Assembly: GCA_002151545.1 (NCBI GenBank)
Contig: CP021237.1
Span: 310,001-374,000 of the forward strand
Origin: Sphingobacteriaceae bacterium GW460-11-11-14-LB5
Lineage (GTDB): Bacteria > Bacteroidota > Bacteroidia > Sphingobacteriales > Sphingobacteriaceae
DNA: 64,000 nucleotides
Direction of reading: 5' to 3'
The notes beneath the pieces were generated by a model. It did no database searches and was not told the DNA's origin. It saw nothing but the letters and a program-made list of their open reading frames with translations. Both the position numbers and the translations under genes were made by a program. Positions 52,564 through 62,472 of the stretch are shown piece after piece; the stretch's first letter is position 1, and the number at the start of each line of letters is the position of its first letter.

Positions 52564-55500
52564 TTAAAAAGAAACTGTTGCGCCGAAGTTAAAAATGCGC
52601 TGTTGCGGATAATACCAGGCCCTAACGTCCCTATTTTCAGGGTCTAAGTAATTTACCTTGTCCCAGGTGTATAAATTAAAGCAGTTGGCATATAACCTGG
52701 CATTAGTTAGTCCTATTTTCTGAATCCATGAAGTTGGGAGTGTAAAGCCCAGTTCTGCCGATTTAAGGCGTAAATAACTGGCATCAATTAAGAAAAAGTC
52801 GTTATCGACATAATTATGCTGACTTTGGTTAGGCGAAGATGATAATCTCGGGTAAGTTGCTGTAGCTGCCGTTTCAGGGGTCCATCTTCCTAAGTGGAGA
52901 TCCATTACTTTGCCCTTGTTAAAAAATTCGTAACCAGCTTCCAAGGTTCTGATCATTGAAGTTTTTTCTGCACCCTGCAGGAGCAGGCTAAAATCAAAGT
53001 TCTTATAACTTAGTGATAGGGTACCTCCAAAGGTGAAAACGGGGATTAGGGGATTACCTATAGGCACCTGATCGTAAATATCGATTATACCGTCAGCATT
53101 TTGATCGATGTATTTAAAATCGCCTGGTTGTAATTTGCCAAGTGGACCTGGATCGAAGGATGATTTTGCCCAGTTATCAATTTCTGCCTGGTTATTGAAA
53201 AATCCTGCAGTCTGGTAACCCCATTGCTGACCTATTGATTGCCCCGTACGGCGCATCCAGGGATATTTTGTGCCTGCTTCATCCCTAAAAATAATTTTAT
53301 TGCGGGCATAGTTCAGGTTTGCTTTAATTGTATAACTAAAATCGTTTATCCTGTTATTGTGCCCCAGTTCGATCTCGTAACCCTTATTCTCAACAATACC
53401 AAGATTTACTACAGGAGAGGTTTGTCCAAAAGTGGTTGGAATATTGCCGTATCTGCTTAAAATATTACTGCGCTTATCGTAGAAGAGATCAACGTTTAGC
53501 GTGATTTTATTTTTTAGGAATGCACTCTCCAGACCTATGTTGGCTTTGTTTGCCTTCTCCCAGGTGACAGTTGGGTTACCAAAAGCGCCTTCTACATAAC
53601 CGGTAACTGCACTATTGTTCGTGAGGCCAAATGAGTAACCGGTACCAGTTGCATAAGAGTTTTGAATAAAGAGAAAACGATCAGTTGTATTGGTCTCACT
53701 TCCATATTTGTCATTGCCCACCTGGCCATAAGAGCCTCTGATTTTTAATAAACTGATCCATTTGGCAGGCTTTAAAAAACCTTCATTCGAGGCTACCCAG
53801 CCGCCCGAAATAGATGGAAAGAAACCATACTTTTTATTGGTAGGAAAGTTTTCTGAACCATTATAGCCTAAATTTCCTTCTATAAAATACTTATCATCAT
53901 AATTATAAGTAACCCTACTCACGATACCCTGGTAAGAAAACGGCCAGTCATATGCGGCATTATTCCTGATTTTGCGGCTTCTATTACCCAATATCAGACC
54001 CGTTACCGTGCTTTTACCAAAAGTGTTGTTGTAATTTAATGAAGCCTCTAAGTAAGTGGTTCTGGCAACGGCAGGATCAAATGTCTGCGAAAAACCCAAT
54101 GTTGGGTTGTATGAGCCGGCAGCCTCACTATAAATATAAGTGCCATCAGTATTTTTACCCAGGATTTTATATTTTAGGTAATCTGCATAAGAACGGGTGA
54201 TGGTATGCGTATATTCATTGGTAAAGGAAACATTGGTTTTAAAGCTCAGGCCCTTTAATAGTGATCCAAGTTTATAATCCAATACCACAGTACCTTCGAG
54301 TTTGTTGTTGTATTCTTTTGAAAAGCCAGATTGAAACTGTGCCAATACATTTGCCTGCCTAAAATTATAACCATAAGTGCCATCAGGATTGGTAAGCGGT
54401 GCACTATTTGGCGGAAAAGCAACCAGCGAACTAAATAGCGTAGATGTTGAAGTAGCCGGACCGTTTCGCGTTTCTGCTCTTGCGGCCAGGTTTGTAGATA
54501 TGCGCAGGTTTGGCGTAACATCCAGATCTACGTTCGACCTGAAGTTGTAACGACTATAATTCAAATCTCCGTTAAAAGCATTTTCATTCGTACCCGTATG
54601 TTTATAAAGTCCATCTTGTGAAAAATAGCTGCCCGAAACGAAATACTTTGCAATCCTAGTACCTCCCGATACGTTGGCATTAAAGTTATATTGCTGTGCA
54701 ACCGGTTTTAAAAACTCTTTCATGTAGTCTACATCCGGGTAGAGATATGGGTCAGTATGGTTTTTAAAACCATCTAAGTCTGCCTGAGAATAAGCGTAAA
54801 AGAGCCCTTTACCTTCATTTGCATAAGCCTCATTTAAGAGCAGCGAGTAATTGTAGGCATCAAGGTAATTTGGCAGGCGGGTAGGCTGTTGTAGTGCATT
54901 ATTTGCTGTTATACTCACCGTGGTTTTACCAAGGGCACCACGTCGCGTGGTAACAAGAATTACCCCGTTTGCTCCCCTTACACCATAAACGGCTGTTGCA
55001 GAAGCATCTTTGAGGATACTGATATTTTCTACCTCATTTGGGTCGATGGTACTAAAAGTACGTTCCACACCATCCACCAAAACCAGCGGTGATGCATTGT
55101 TATAAGTTCCCTGTCCCCGAATTAATAACGTTGCTGCATCTCTTCCCGGGTCGCCGGAAGTCTGTTGCCCAATTAAACCTGGTAACCTGCCCACCAGTGC
55201 ATTATTAAGGTTGGCAACAGGTGATTGTTTAAGTTCTTTTGACGAAACAGTAGATATAGCTGCGGTAACACTGATTTTTTTCTGCTGACCAAAACCTACA
55301 ACCACGACTTCTTCGAGATCACTATTGTTTTCTTTCAGCACCACATTAATGTTATCGGACGATGAAACGGTCACCTCACGGGTGGTATAACCGGTAAAAG
55401 TAATCACCAGTACATCTCCCGGATTGGCTTCAATGCTGAACTGGCCGTTATTGTCAGTGCCGGCGGCTTTTTTGGTGCCTTTTACAGTAATGGTTGCCCC

Positions 55501-55686
55501 GGGGAGGGCCAGTCCTTTTTCATCAATAATTTTTCCCTTGATCGGTTTGAGAGATCTTTCTCCAGGAATATTGGCCGTGCTTGCTGTAACTGGTACAAAA
55601 TGTGTATTTCCGTAAGCCTGAAGCCCGGATGACACCATCTGCACAGTTACCAAGCCAGTTAAGCATTTGGTAAAAAATTTATTCAT
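52564..55686 (-). CDS. SusC/RagA-type TonB-dependent receptor (first pair)
   Basis: The 1040-residue protein has a signal region (1-25), a carboxypeptidase-regulatory-like domain with GKIIDEKGLALPGATITVKG (about 50-69), a TonB-box-like DLEEVVVVGFG (about 131-141), a plug with LIRGQGTYNNASPLVLVDG and VENISILKDASATAVYG, and a C-terminal barrel ending FNFGATVSF. No STN signalling domain is present, so it does not seem to control a sigma/anti-sigma pair. It moves oligosaccharides across the outer membrane with the SusD protein encoded 18 bp downstream. Confidence 0.95.
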   Translation of the reverse strand: MNKFFTKCLTGLVTVQMVSSGLQAYGNTHFVPVTASTANIPGERSLKPIKGKIIDEKGLALPGATITVKGTKKAAGTDNNGQFSIEANPGDVLVITFTGYTTREVTVSSSDNINVVLKENNSDLEEVVVVGFGQQKKISVTAAISTVSSKELKQSPVANLNNALVGRLPGLIGQQTSGDPGRDAATLLIRGQGTYNNASPLVLVDGVERTFSTIDPNEVENISILKDASATAVYGVRGANGVILVTTRRGALGKTTVSITANNALQQPTRLPNYLDAYNYSLLLNEAYANEGKGLFYAYSQADLDGFKNHTDPYLYPDVDYMKEFLKPVAQQYNFNANVSGGTRIAKYFVSGSYFSQDGLYKHTGTNENAFNGDLNYSRYNFRSNVDLDVTPNLRISTNLAARAETRNGPATSTSTLFSSLVAFPPNSAPLTNPDGTYGYNFRQANVLAQFQSGFSKEYNNKLEGTVVLDYKLGSLLKGLSFKTNVSFTNEYTHTITRSYADYLKYKILGKNTDGTYIYSEAAGSYNPTLGFSQTFDPAVARTTYLEASLNYNNTFGKSTVTGLILGNRSRKIRNNAAYDWPFSYQGIVSRVTYNYDDKYFIEGNLGYNGSENFPTNKKYGFFPSISGGWVASNEGFLKPAKWISLLKIRGSYGQVGNDKYGSETNTTDRFLFIQNSYATGTGYSFGLTNNSAVTGYVEGAFGNPTVTWEKANKANIGLESAFLKNKITLNVDLFYDKRSNILSRYGNIPTTFGQTSPVVNLGIVENKGYEIELGHNNRINDFSYTIKANLNYARNKIIFRDEAGTKYPWMRRTGQSIGQQWGYQTAGFFNNQAEIDNWAKSSFDPGPLGKLQPGDFKYIDQNADGIIDIYDQVPIGNPLIPVFTFGGTLSLSYKNFDFSLLLQGAEKTSMIRTLEAGYEFFNKGKVMDLHLGRWTPETAATATYPRLSSSPNQSQHNYVDNDFFLIDASYLRLKSAELGFTLPTSWIQKIGLTNARLYANCFNLYTWDKVNYLDPENRDVRAWYYPQQRIFNFGATVSF

Positions 55687-55715
55687 TTGTTTAAAATTGT
55701 TTGGTTGGTATTGTT

Positions 55716-56933
55716 TTACTTTATGGTTTCTAGATCTCTTTCGGTAATTTTTTTATCCCCTTCATCTCTAAATTGCATGTAGGTTTTGGTGTTCAGTGTT
55801 GGGAAACCTTCTTTTCTTATTTTTAGTCCGACTTCAGTTAAAGCTTTTTTATCCACGGGTACAATGGCGCCATCTGGATAGGGGCCAATGTTAAGTAGTA
55901 AGTTTGCGTTGTTTTTAGCCGTGTTTTCTAAGAGTTTCCAAACATCAGCTGCTGATTTATGCGTTGAATTTTCATCGTAGCCCCAACCTTTATTTTGCAT
56001 GGTGGTACACATTTCTGCTTTTTTAGTGCGGTTGCTTTGCCAGGCTTTTTCAGCCATTTGTGCAGTTTTTTCTCCTTGTACCTGACGCATCAGGGTGGTT
56101 AACGATTTTACTTCATGCTCGCAGGAAATAAAATCTTCATTACCATTAAAACCAGTTTTGTAAGAGACCAATGCCTGCGGCTGCAATCTTTTGATCATGT
56201 CATAAATATCCTGTACCTGAAATAGTTCCGGATTGGTGTAGGCACCTCCGATTGGATCGAACCAGAAACCAGCGATGTCTCCATATTGTGTAGAAAGCTC
56301 AAAGATTTGGGCTTTAACGGTATTCCAGTAATAAACAAAGTCGGATTTATCTTTAAACCTGATCTCTGGTTGCTCTGTTTGGTAAGCGGGGCGTGCTTCG
56401 TTATAATATTTTTTGCTCAAATAGAAGGGATGCGTCCAGTTAATGCCCAACGAATAGTAGATAAACAAGCCCAAACCTGATCTTTTACAGGCCACAACAA
56501 GCTCTTTTAAATAATCGCGGTGTGCATTGGCATTCATACTGTTAAATGGATTTGCCTTGCTATCGTACATCGCAAAACCATCATGATGTTGTACCACATA
56601 GGTGATATATTTCATTTGGGCTGTTTTGGCCAATGCGACAATACTATCTGCATTAAATTTCTCTCCGGTAAATTTCATCGCCTGTTCTTTATACTCGGCA
56701 ATAGGGATTTTGCTGTAAAACATATTCCATTCTCCTTTTTTGTAAAAAGTAGATGGTCCCCAATGAATGAAAAGGCCAAATCGGGCATCGTCAAACCACT
56801 TTAAGGCTGCTGCGTGCGGATCTTTACGATACAGTTGCTTATACGATTGGAGGTAATTAGGCACCGCCTGTTGGGCAATTGCACCGCTTCCAATAATCAT
56901 TAAGCATAGCACTGATAATAATTTATATCTCAT
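55716..56933 (-). CDS. Secreted GH29 alpha-L-fucosidase
   Basis: The 405-residue protein has a signal peptide ending AIAQQ (about residue 21). The GH29 TIM barrel shows DDARFGLFIHWGPSTFYKK near 49, VVQHHDGFAMYDSK near 113 and GFWFDPIGG (about 222-230), whose Asp is the likely nucleophile. The acid/base is not conserved in GH29 and could not be placed. It is shorter than two-domain GH29 enzymes and lacks the C-terminal beta-sandwich. It is the first gene of the minus-strand utilisation operon, 29 bp before the first SusC gene, so terminal fucose is probably part of the target glycan. Confidence 0.9.
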   Translation of the reverse strand: MRYKLLSVLCLMIIGSGAIAQQAVPNYLQSYKQLYRKDPHAAALKWFDDARFGLFIHWGPSTFYKKGEWNMFYSKIPIAEYKEQAMKFTGEKFNADSIVALAKTAQMKYITYVVQHHDGFAMYDSKANPFNSMNANAHRDYLKELVVACKRSGLGLFIYYSLGINWTHPFYLSKKYYNEARPAYQTEQPEIRFKDKSDFVYYWNTVKAQIFELSTQYGDIAGFWFDPIGGAYTNPELFQVQDIYDMIKRLQPQALVSYKTGFNGNEDFISCEHEVKSLTTLMRQVQGEKTAQMAEKAWQSNRTKKAEMCTTMQNKGWGYDENSTHKSAADVWKLLENTAKNNANLLLNIGPYPDGAIVPVDKKALTEVGLKIRKEGFPTLNTKTYMQFRDEGDKKITERDLETIK

Positions 56934-57302
56934 AGTTTATATTTAATCGTGGTTAGTATCCTGTAAGTAAAATGGCATTGCTTACAGGGTTAAGGATGGG
57001 ATCAGTTGCTCGGTTAATGTAAATTTATCGCAATAGGGAGGCGATATGTTGCATTTTCACATTGCAAAATAATTGCAAAAGAATGTATAACTTAAATAGC
57101 TGTTAGCTAGTTGTTTATGTGTTTATTCTGGTTGCTTATGTACAAGCCTTTGGCATAGCCATAGCCGCTTTTACAGGGATGCCTAAAAAGATGAGATCGT
57201 GTAAAAACTATTTTCTGTGCTGAAAATTAAAATTTTTATAAACTGCTGGTTTCTTTGCAGGTCATTATGGGGAAAGAAAGATGCAACTTTTAATCGCTTG
57301 CT
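56934..57302. other. 369-bp intergenic region upstream of the GH29 operon
   Basis: No gene is seen. CCTGTAAG (56960-56967) and CTTACAGG (56981-56988) form an 8-bp stem with a 13-base loop, in the expected 5' leader of the minus-strand GH29 message. ATTGCAAAA occurs twice (about 57063 and 57073), a possible direct-repeat operator. I found no clear TAnnTTTG box for the operon. Confidence 0.4.
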
Positions 57303-58619
57303 TTAAAAGCTTTGACCTGTTTTAAGATCCTTTAGCTCCAGGTTTTGAAACTGACCGAGGCCAGCAAATAAGATTTTTACACCCATTAGCTTCCCAATTG
57401 GTTTTTTATACTGGGTTTGAAAAACCAATTGTTTATTGATATATAGCTTTACTTTTTTGTCTGCAATGTTTAATGTAACATTTGCTCCAGCGGTAAGATC
57501 GTGACCTAGTGCCCTTAGGTCACTTATTTCTCCATCTTTTTGAATTTCTGAAAATTGATAGCTGGCCCAGGCTACGCATTCGGGTTTAATCACATCGATG
57601 AAATGTCTATCCACTTCTCCATATAGGTATATATTAAACTGTGAACACCTTACTCCAGGTCTGTTTGCCGAGGTTTTTACATTTACTTTGAGCTTCAGAT
57701 TATCTGCATTGATAGTTGTTGGCTTAATATTAATATATGATACATAAAATGTTTTATTGGTATCGATTCCTGCTGCTGAAATCTCTGCCGCAGTTGCTCT
57801 AAAAACACCATTTTGACCATTAATTTTGGAGTAAACGGAATAAAATCTTGACGTATCTGCAGGTAGGCTCGTTAATATTGACCAACCTTTTGTTTTAAGA
57901 TAAACTACTGCAGTATCCACTACTACATCCTTAGCATGAAGGGTGGGATAAAAGCGTCCTGGCAACTCATAATAATGATTGACTGCCTGATTGGGCGCGA
58001 TATTTTTTTTGCGCTTTCTGTCTCCAAAATCTATGGTAAAATCTGAGGGGATATCAGTTCCTTTTCCCTTTATAGCTAAATTGAATATGGCCGAATGTGG
58101 TGTTCCACCTTCGGGATTTATACAGATGAGTTTAATCTGTTCAATTTTATTAAAGTTTGGATAGAAAAAATAAAAGCCAAAACCAAGCGATAGAATAAGC
58201 AGAAATAATGTCCCAAATAAATAAGCCATCTTTGTTGCAGGTGATTTAGTTACGGGCTCGGTTTCTGGTTCCGCCATTGGCTGCTTTTGGACCGAATCTA
58301 TTTTTTCGATCTGTAAGGGATTTAATAATTCAAATTCATGCCAATCGCGGTAACCTATAAATTGAGCCAGCGCATCTCTTGTTGCTTTTTGAGGGAAATA
58401 ACGGGTAGAGGTTTTTAGTTTTCCAAAGATTCTTTTTAGGGTATGATCGCTTAAAGTAACCTTGGTTTGATCGTGTAATAGCTCACTTAGTTTGATGAAA
58501 TCGCTATTTTTCCACTCCGAAATATCCTTCTTGCCGACCTTAACCGCTACTTTTTTACAACAGATATCCAACTGCTGAAAAAAGACTGAATTCTCCCCTT
58601 GTACAGAATCATTTTTCAT
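57303..58619 (-). CDS. One-pass membrane protein with HTH-like cytoplasmic part and PKD-like outer part
   Basis: 438 residues. Residues 1-105 are cytoplasmic and contain a block often seen in Bacteroidota: LSDHTLKRIFGKLKT, then FPQKATRDALAQFIGYRDWHEF, which could be helix-turn-helix-like. A Pro/Glu-rich linker leads to one membrane helix (about 131-152). Outside, residues 160-250 resemble a PKD domain (DFTIDFGDRKRK, NHYYELPGRFYP), followed by a lectin-like beta-rich domain to the end. The layout suggests a transmembrane regulator that binds sugar outside and DNA inside. This function is inference; no member is known to me. It faces away from the secreted repeat protein gene and shares a 177-bp promoter region with it. 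Confidence 0.6.
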   Translation of the reverse strand: MKNDSVQGENSVFFQQLDICCKKVAVKVGKKDISEWKNSDFIKLSELLHDQTKVTLSDHTLKRIFGKLKTSTRYFPQKATRDALAQFIGYRDWHEFELLNPLQIEKIDSVQKQPMAEPETEPVTKSPATKMAYLFGTLFLLILSLGFGFYFFYPNFNKIEQIKLICINPEGGTPHSAIFNLAIKGKGTDIPSDFTIDFGDRKRKKNIAPNQAVNHYYELPGRFYPTLHAKDVVVDTAVVYLKTKGWSILTSLPADTSRFYSVYSKINGQNGVFRATAAEISAAGIDTNKTFYVSYINIKPTTINADNLKLKVNVKTSANRPGVRCSQFNIYLYGEVDRHFIDVIKPECVAWASYQFSEIQKDGEISDLRALGHDLTAGANVTLNIADKKVKLYINKQLVFQTQYKKPIGKLMGVKILFAGLGQFQNLELKDLKTGQSF

Positions 58620-58796
58620 ACAATATAACAGTTTGTTTTTGAGTAAGATATCTTGTACATAACATTGGTTCAGAATTGCATAGTTCCTTAATCAACTTTA
58701 GAAGCGGCACCTGCTAAATTTACATAATTGCTCAATATTTCAAAATGATTGAGAAACTAATCAAATAAAACTTTATCAACAAACCAATAACAATTA

Positions 58797-61172
58797 ATGA
58801 AGATCAAAAAAACATCCCTGCTATTTGCGGTAACATTGTTTGTATCAGCTCATATTAAGGCGCAGAACCCTAAACCACTACAAGTGAGTGGTATTTACCC
58901 ACATTTAGCCACTTTTAACGAAGGATGGACATCGGGTAGCAAAAAAACCAGAGATGATGGTTTCGAAAATGGTATTGGTGCCATTACACCCTGGGCAGGA
59001 CAGTTATGGATGGTCACTTACTCACCGCACGATCCAAAAGGGAGCTCAGACAAATTATATAGTATTGATGATAAGCTAAATGTAACCATTCATCCGGAAA
59101 GCATTGGCGGGACACCCGCAAACCGGATGATCCATAAAGAATCTAATCAGCTTATCACCAGTAATTATTTTATAGATAACAAGGGCAAGGTTAGGGTAAT
59201 TCCATTTTCAGTGATGCCGGGTAGAATGACGGCAACAGCACGCCATTTAACAGATCCGGGAAACATGGTTTACTTTTACGATATGGAAGGCATGCTCTAT
59301 GAAACTAACGTGCATACACTTGCGGTAAAAAAACTTTTTAATAAGCCAGTACCCGGATGGCATGGTAAAGGTGCCTACACAGCTCAAAAACAATTGGTGG
59401 TAGCCAATAATGGGGAAGATGCTGTTTTTAAGCTGAAAAAAGAAAATCTTGAGGCAGGCGATTTACCCCAGAACGCAGAAGAAAAAGGTGTGTTGGCCAG
59501 TTGGGATGGAAAGGCATGGAAAATTATTGAACGCCGCCAGTTTACCGACGTAACAGGTCCTGGTGGCATCTATGGATCGCCAAATGATAAAAGTCCGCTG
59601 TGGACGATGGGCTGGGATAAACGTTCGGTAATGTTAAAATTATTAGATAACGGCCAGTGGTATACTTACCGCCTGCCAAAAGCAGCGCATACCTACGACC
59701 ATAGAGGAGGCTGGTATACCGAATGGCCGCGCATAAGAGAAGTTGGCAATGGTAAAATGATTATGGATATGCATGGTATGATGTATGATTTTCCAAAAAC
59801 CTTTTCGAGAAACAATAGTGGTGGCATTGCGCCTGTAAATAGTCATTTGCGCTACATACCTGATTTCTGCAGTTGGAATAACCAAATCGTCATTTCCACA
59901 GATGAGACTACCGTTTTGGAAAACCCAATGGCTGGGCGTGCTCAATCCAACCTTTGGTTTGGGCAATGGAATGATTTAAAAACATGGGGTGCCGCGACAG
60001 GTTGGGGCGGCCCCTGGGAGAACGATCAGGTTAAAGCAGGAGTTGCATCCGATCCTTTTTTTACCAAAGGTTTTGAAGAGAAAGTGCTCCATCTCACACA
60101 GAAATCAGCTCAAGCTGTCAATTTTACCATCCAGATTGATAAATTGGGTAACAACAAATGGGAAGATTTCAAAACCATTGCTGTTCCGGCAAATGGTTAT
60201 CAGTATGCCATATTTCCGGCGGGTTTTAACGCCAATTGGGTACGTTTTAAAACCAATAAAGATTGTACAGCTTCAGCATTTTTTCATCTTACAAGCAAAG
60301 CACAACAAAGCCAGCCCTCAATGTTTAGCAGTATTGCCGGGATTAACGATCAAACCGCTGTTAACGAAAACCTGATCCGTCCTTCTGGATATAATAAGAA
60401 CCTGCAGGTATTAAATATTTCAAACGGCAAAAAATACAGTGAAGTTGATGAGAAACTAGCGTTTGTCGCCAATGCGCCAGATAGTACCGCTCAGGTGGAA
60501 AAATTATTAACCTTAAAGAAAAACTATACCATTGATGAAGCATCGGTAATTATAAAGGATAAAACAGGTACGTTCCGTATACCTAAAAATGCTGCTGCTT
60601 ACGAAACATTTGCTTCACGCGATAAACGTGAAACGGAATCAGAGCGCTTTATGTTAAATATTCAGGGTACTTTTTATGAAGTTGGACGTGAATCTGGATT
60701 TATTGCTGTTCGCCCGGTTACTACCCACCATAAAAAGATAATTGATTTTTGTACCTGGAGAGGTTTATTGGTATTGAGTGGTACAAAAAAAGATGCTAAA
60801 GCCGATGGTAATTATTTTGGCACGGGCACCAATGGCTTATGGTATGGCGGTATTGATGATTTATGGAAGATGGGTAAACCTGTAGGTGAGGGCGGTGTTT
60901 GGAAAAATACTGCAGTAAAGGCCAATGAAGCATCTTTACCGTATTTGATGACTGGTTATGACCAGAAAAAGGTATCGATTACTTCTGATAAGGACGTGAA
61001 CATCACTTTAGAGATCGACTTCGACTTAACAGGTTTTCATCAATATAAAACCTTTGCTATAAAAGCCGGCCAAAGCATTAATTATGAATTTCCAAAAGGC
61101 TTTAGCGCGCATTGGGTAAGGGCTATAGCTGATCAGGATTGCCAATCGACTGTAATGTTTACCTATCTGTAG
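58797..61172 (+). CDS. Secreted protein with internal duplication, probable beta-propeller, function unknown
   Basis: 791 residues with a signal peptide ending HIKAQ (about residue 22). Residues 30-340 are rich in short strands with Trp and Gly (SIGGTPANRMIHKES, WHGKGAYTAQKQ, GPGGIYGSPNDKS), like a beta-propeller. A module of about 115 residues occurs twice, around 385-500 and 675-790: each has NLWFG or GLWYG, a Trp-rich turn, then a strand pattern ending NWVRF or HWVRA. These modules look like beta-sandwiches. It may be a lyase, an unassigned glycoside hydrolase or a glycan-binding protein. It is followed after 4 bp by an MFS transporter gene, so it likely releases a molecule that the transporter imports. 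Confidence 0.55.
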   Translation: MKIKKTSLLFAVTLFVSAHIKAQNPKPLQVSGIYPHLATFNEGWTSGSKKTRDDGFENGIGAITPWAGQLWMVTYSPHDPKGSSDKLYSIDDKLNVTIHPESIGGTPANRMIHKESNQLITSNYFIDNKGKVRVIPFSVMPGRMTATARHLTDPGNMVYFYDMEGMLYETNVHTLAVKKLFNKPVPGWHGKGAYTAQKQLVVANNGEDAVFKLKKENLEAGDLPQNAEEKGVLASWDGKAWKIIERRQFTDVTGPGGIYGSPNDKSPLWTMGWDKRSVMLKLLDNGQWYTYRLPKAAHTYDHRGGWYTEWPRIREVGNGKMIMDMHGMMYDFPKTFSRNNSGGIAPVNSHLRYIPDFCSWNNQIVISTDETTVLENPMAGRAQSNLWFGQWNDLKTWGAATGWGGPWENDQVKAGVASDPFFTKGFEEKVLHLTQKSAQAVNFTIQIDKLGNNKWEDFKTIAVPANGYQYAIFPAGFNANWVRFKTNKDCTASAFFHLTSKAQQSQPSMFSSIAGINDQTAVNENLIRPSGYNKNLQVLNISNGKKYSEVDEKLAFVANAPDSTAQVEKLLTLKKNYTIDEASVIIKDKTGTFRIPKNAAAYETFASRDKRETESERFMLNIQGTFYEVGRESGFIAVRPVTTHHKKIIDFCTWRGLLVLSGTKKDAKADGNYFGTGTNGLWYGGIDDLWKMGKPVGEGGVWKNTAVKANEASLPYLMTGYDQKKVSITSDKDVNITLEIDFDLTGFHQYKTFAIKAGQSINYEFPKGFSAHWVRAIADQDCQSTVMFTYL

Positions 61173-61176
61173 CGAA

Positions 61177-62418
61177 ATGAGCATTAACGAGAATAAAAAA
61201 ACATGGCAGTACTTGTTTAGTGCTGCCGTGATTGTTGCCGCACTGGGTTATTTTGTAGATATCTATGATCTCTTACTCTTTGGAATTGTAAGGATACCCA
61301 GTTTAACCGACCTGGGTTTGAATGAGGCACAAAGATCCATAGAAGGCGCCAGTATTTTAAACTGGCAAATGAGCGGTTTGCTGTTAGGCGGTATCCTGTG
61401 GGGTATTTTAGGTGATAAGAAGGGAAGACTTTCTGTTTTATTCGGTTCTATTATTACTTATTCGATAGCCAATTTTGCCTGTGGTTTTGTTCAGGATGTG
61501 ACCTTGTATAAAGCACTTCGTTTTGTGGCGGGGATTGGTTTGGCTGGCGAACTCGGCGCAGGCATTACATTGGTGTCAGAAAGTTTACCGAAAAAATTAA
61601 GGGCTATTGGTACTTCGGTGGTGGCAGGTGTGGGGCTTCTGGGTGCCGTAGCTGCCTATTTTACCGTAGAACTTTTTAGCTGGAGGTATGCCTACTTTAC
61701 TGGGGGCGGACTGGGGGTATTATTATTGTTTTTAAGGATAGGGGTTTTTGAGTCGGGGATGTTTAAGCATATGGCAGAAAAAAGCCACCTGAAAAAGGGC
61801 GACTTCTTATCGTTTTTTACCAATAAAAGACGTTTAAAACTTTATGCTAAATGTATAGGGATTGGACTTCCGACCTGGTACGTGATTGGTATTCTGGCAA
61901 CCTTTAGCAATGAGTTTGCTTTAGCTTTAGGTATTACCGAGGCCGTAAAACCTGGCCTGGCCGTAATGTGGTGTTATATCGGCTTAGCTGTAGGCGATTT
62001 ATTGAGCGGAGTAATCAGTTATTACCTTTCATCGCGTAAAAAAGCTGTAGCTATCATGATGCTTTTTACCCTGGCAGGCACTGTAATTTATCTGTATGCG
62101 GGGATTGAAAGTGCCAAAGCGTTGTATCTGATGTGTCTATGGTTAGGCTTTGGAATTGGCTACTGGGCCATGTTTGTAACCATTGGCGCAGAACAATTTG
62201 GCACCAATGTACGCGCTACAGCAGCTACCACAATTCCAAATATGGTACGTGGTACTGTAGTGCTAATGACGACTTTTTATGCCTATCTCAAACCTGAGGT
62301 ACTTGAGCTGCATGCTGCTGCTATATTGGGATTGATCTGTTTTGGGATAGGGTTTTATTGCATTCTGACCATACCTGAAACACATGATAAAGATCTCGAC
62401 TTTACTGAGCCAGAATAA
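61177..62418 (+). CDS. MFS transporter
   Basis: 413 residues with 12 predicted membrane helices. It has the MFS loop motif GDKKGRLSVLFG between helices 2 and 3, GLAGELGAGITLVSE in helix 4-5, and a second-half motif YYLSSRKKAVA. It starts YFVDIYDLLLFGIVR, a helix-1 pattern of acid or sugar-acid permeases rather than of the sugar porter family with PESPRW, which is missing. The gene is 4 bp from the secreted repeat protein gene, forming a two-gene unit. The substrate is unknown. Confidence 0.85.
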   Translation: MSINENKKTWQYLFSAAVIVAALGYFVDIYDLLLFGIVRIPSLTDLGLNEAQRSIEGASILNWQMSGLLLGGILWGILGDKKGRLSVLFGSIITYSIANFACGFVQDVTLYKALRFVAGIGLAGELGAGITLVSESLPKKLRAIGTSVVAGVGLLGAVAAYFTVELFSWRYAYFTGGGLGVLLLFLRIGVFESGMFKHMAEKSHLKKGDFLSFFTNKRRLKLYAKCIGIGLPTWYVIGILATFSNEFALALGITEAVKPGLAVMWCYIGLAVGDLLSGVISYYLSSRKKAVAIMMLFTLAGTVIYLYAGIESAKALYLMCLWLGFGIGYWAMFVTIGAEQFGTNVRATAATTIPNMVRGTVVLMTTFYAYLKPEVLELHAAAILGLICFGIGFYCILTIPETHDKDLDFTEPE

Positions 62419-62472
62419 ATCCAAATACCAGCAGCCTTTTAAATTCAAAGAAATTAGAGAGAATAATCTGCA

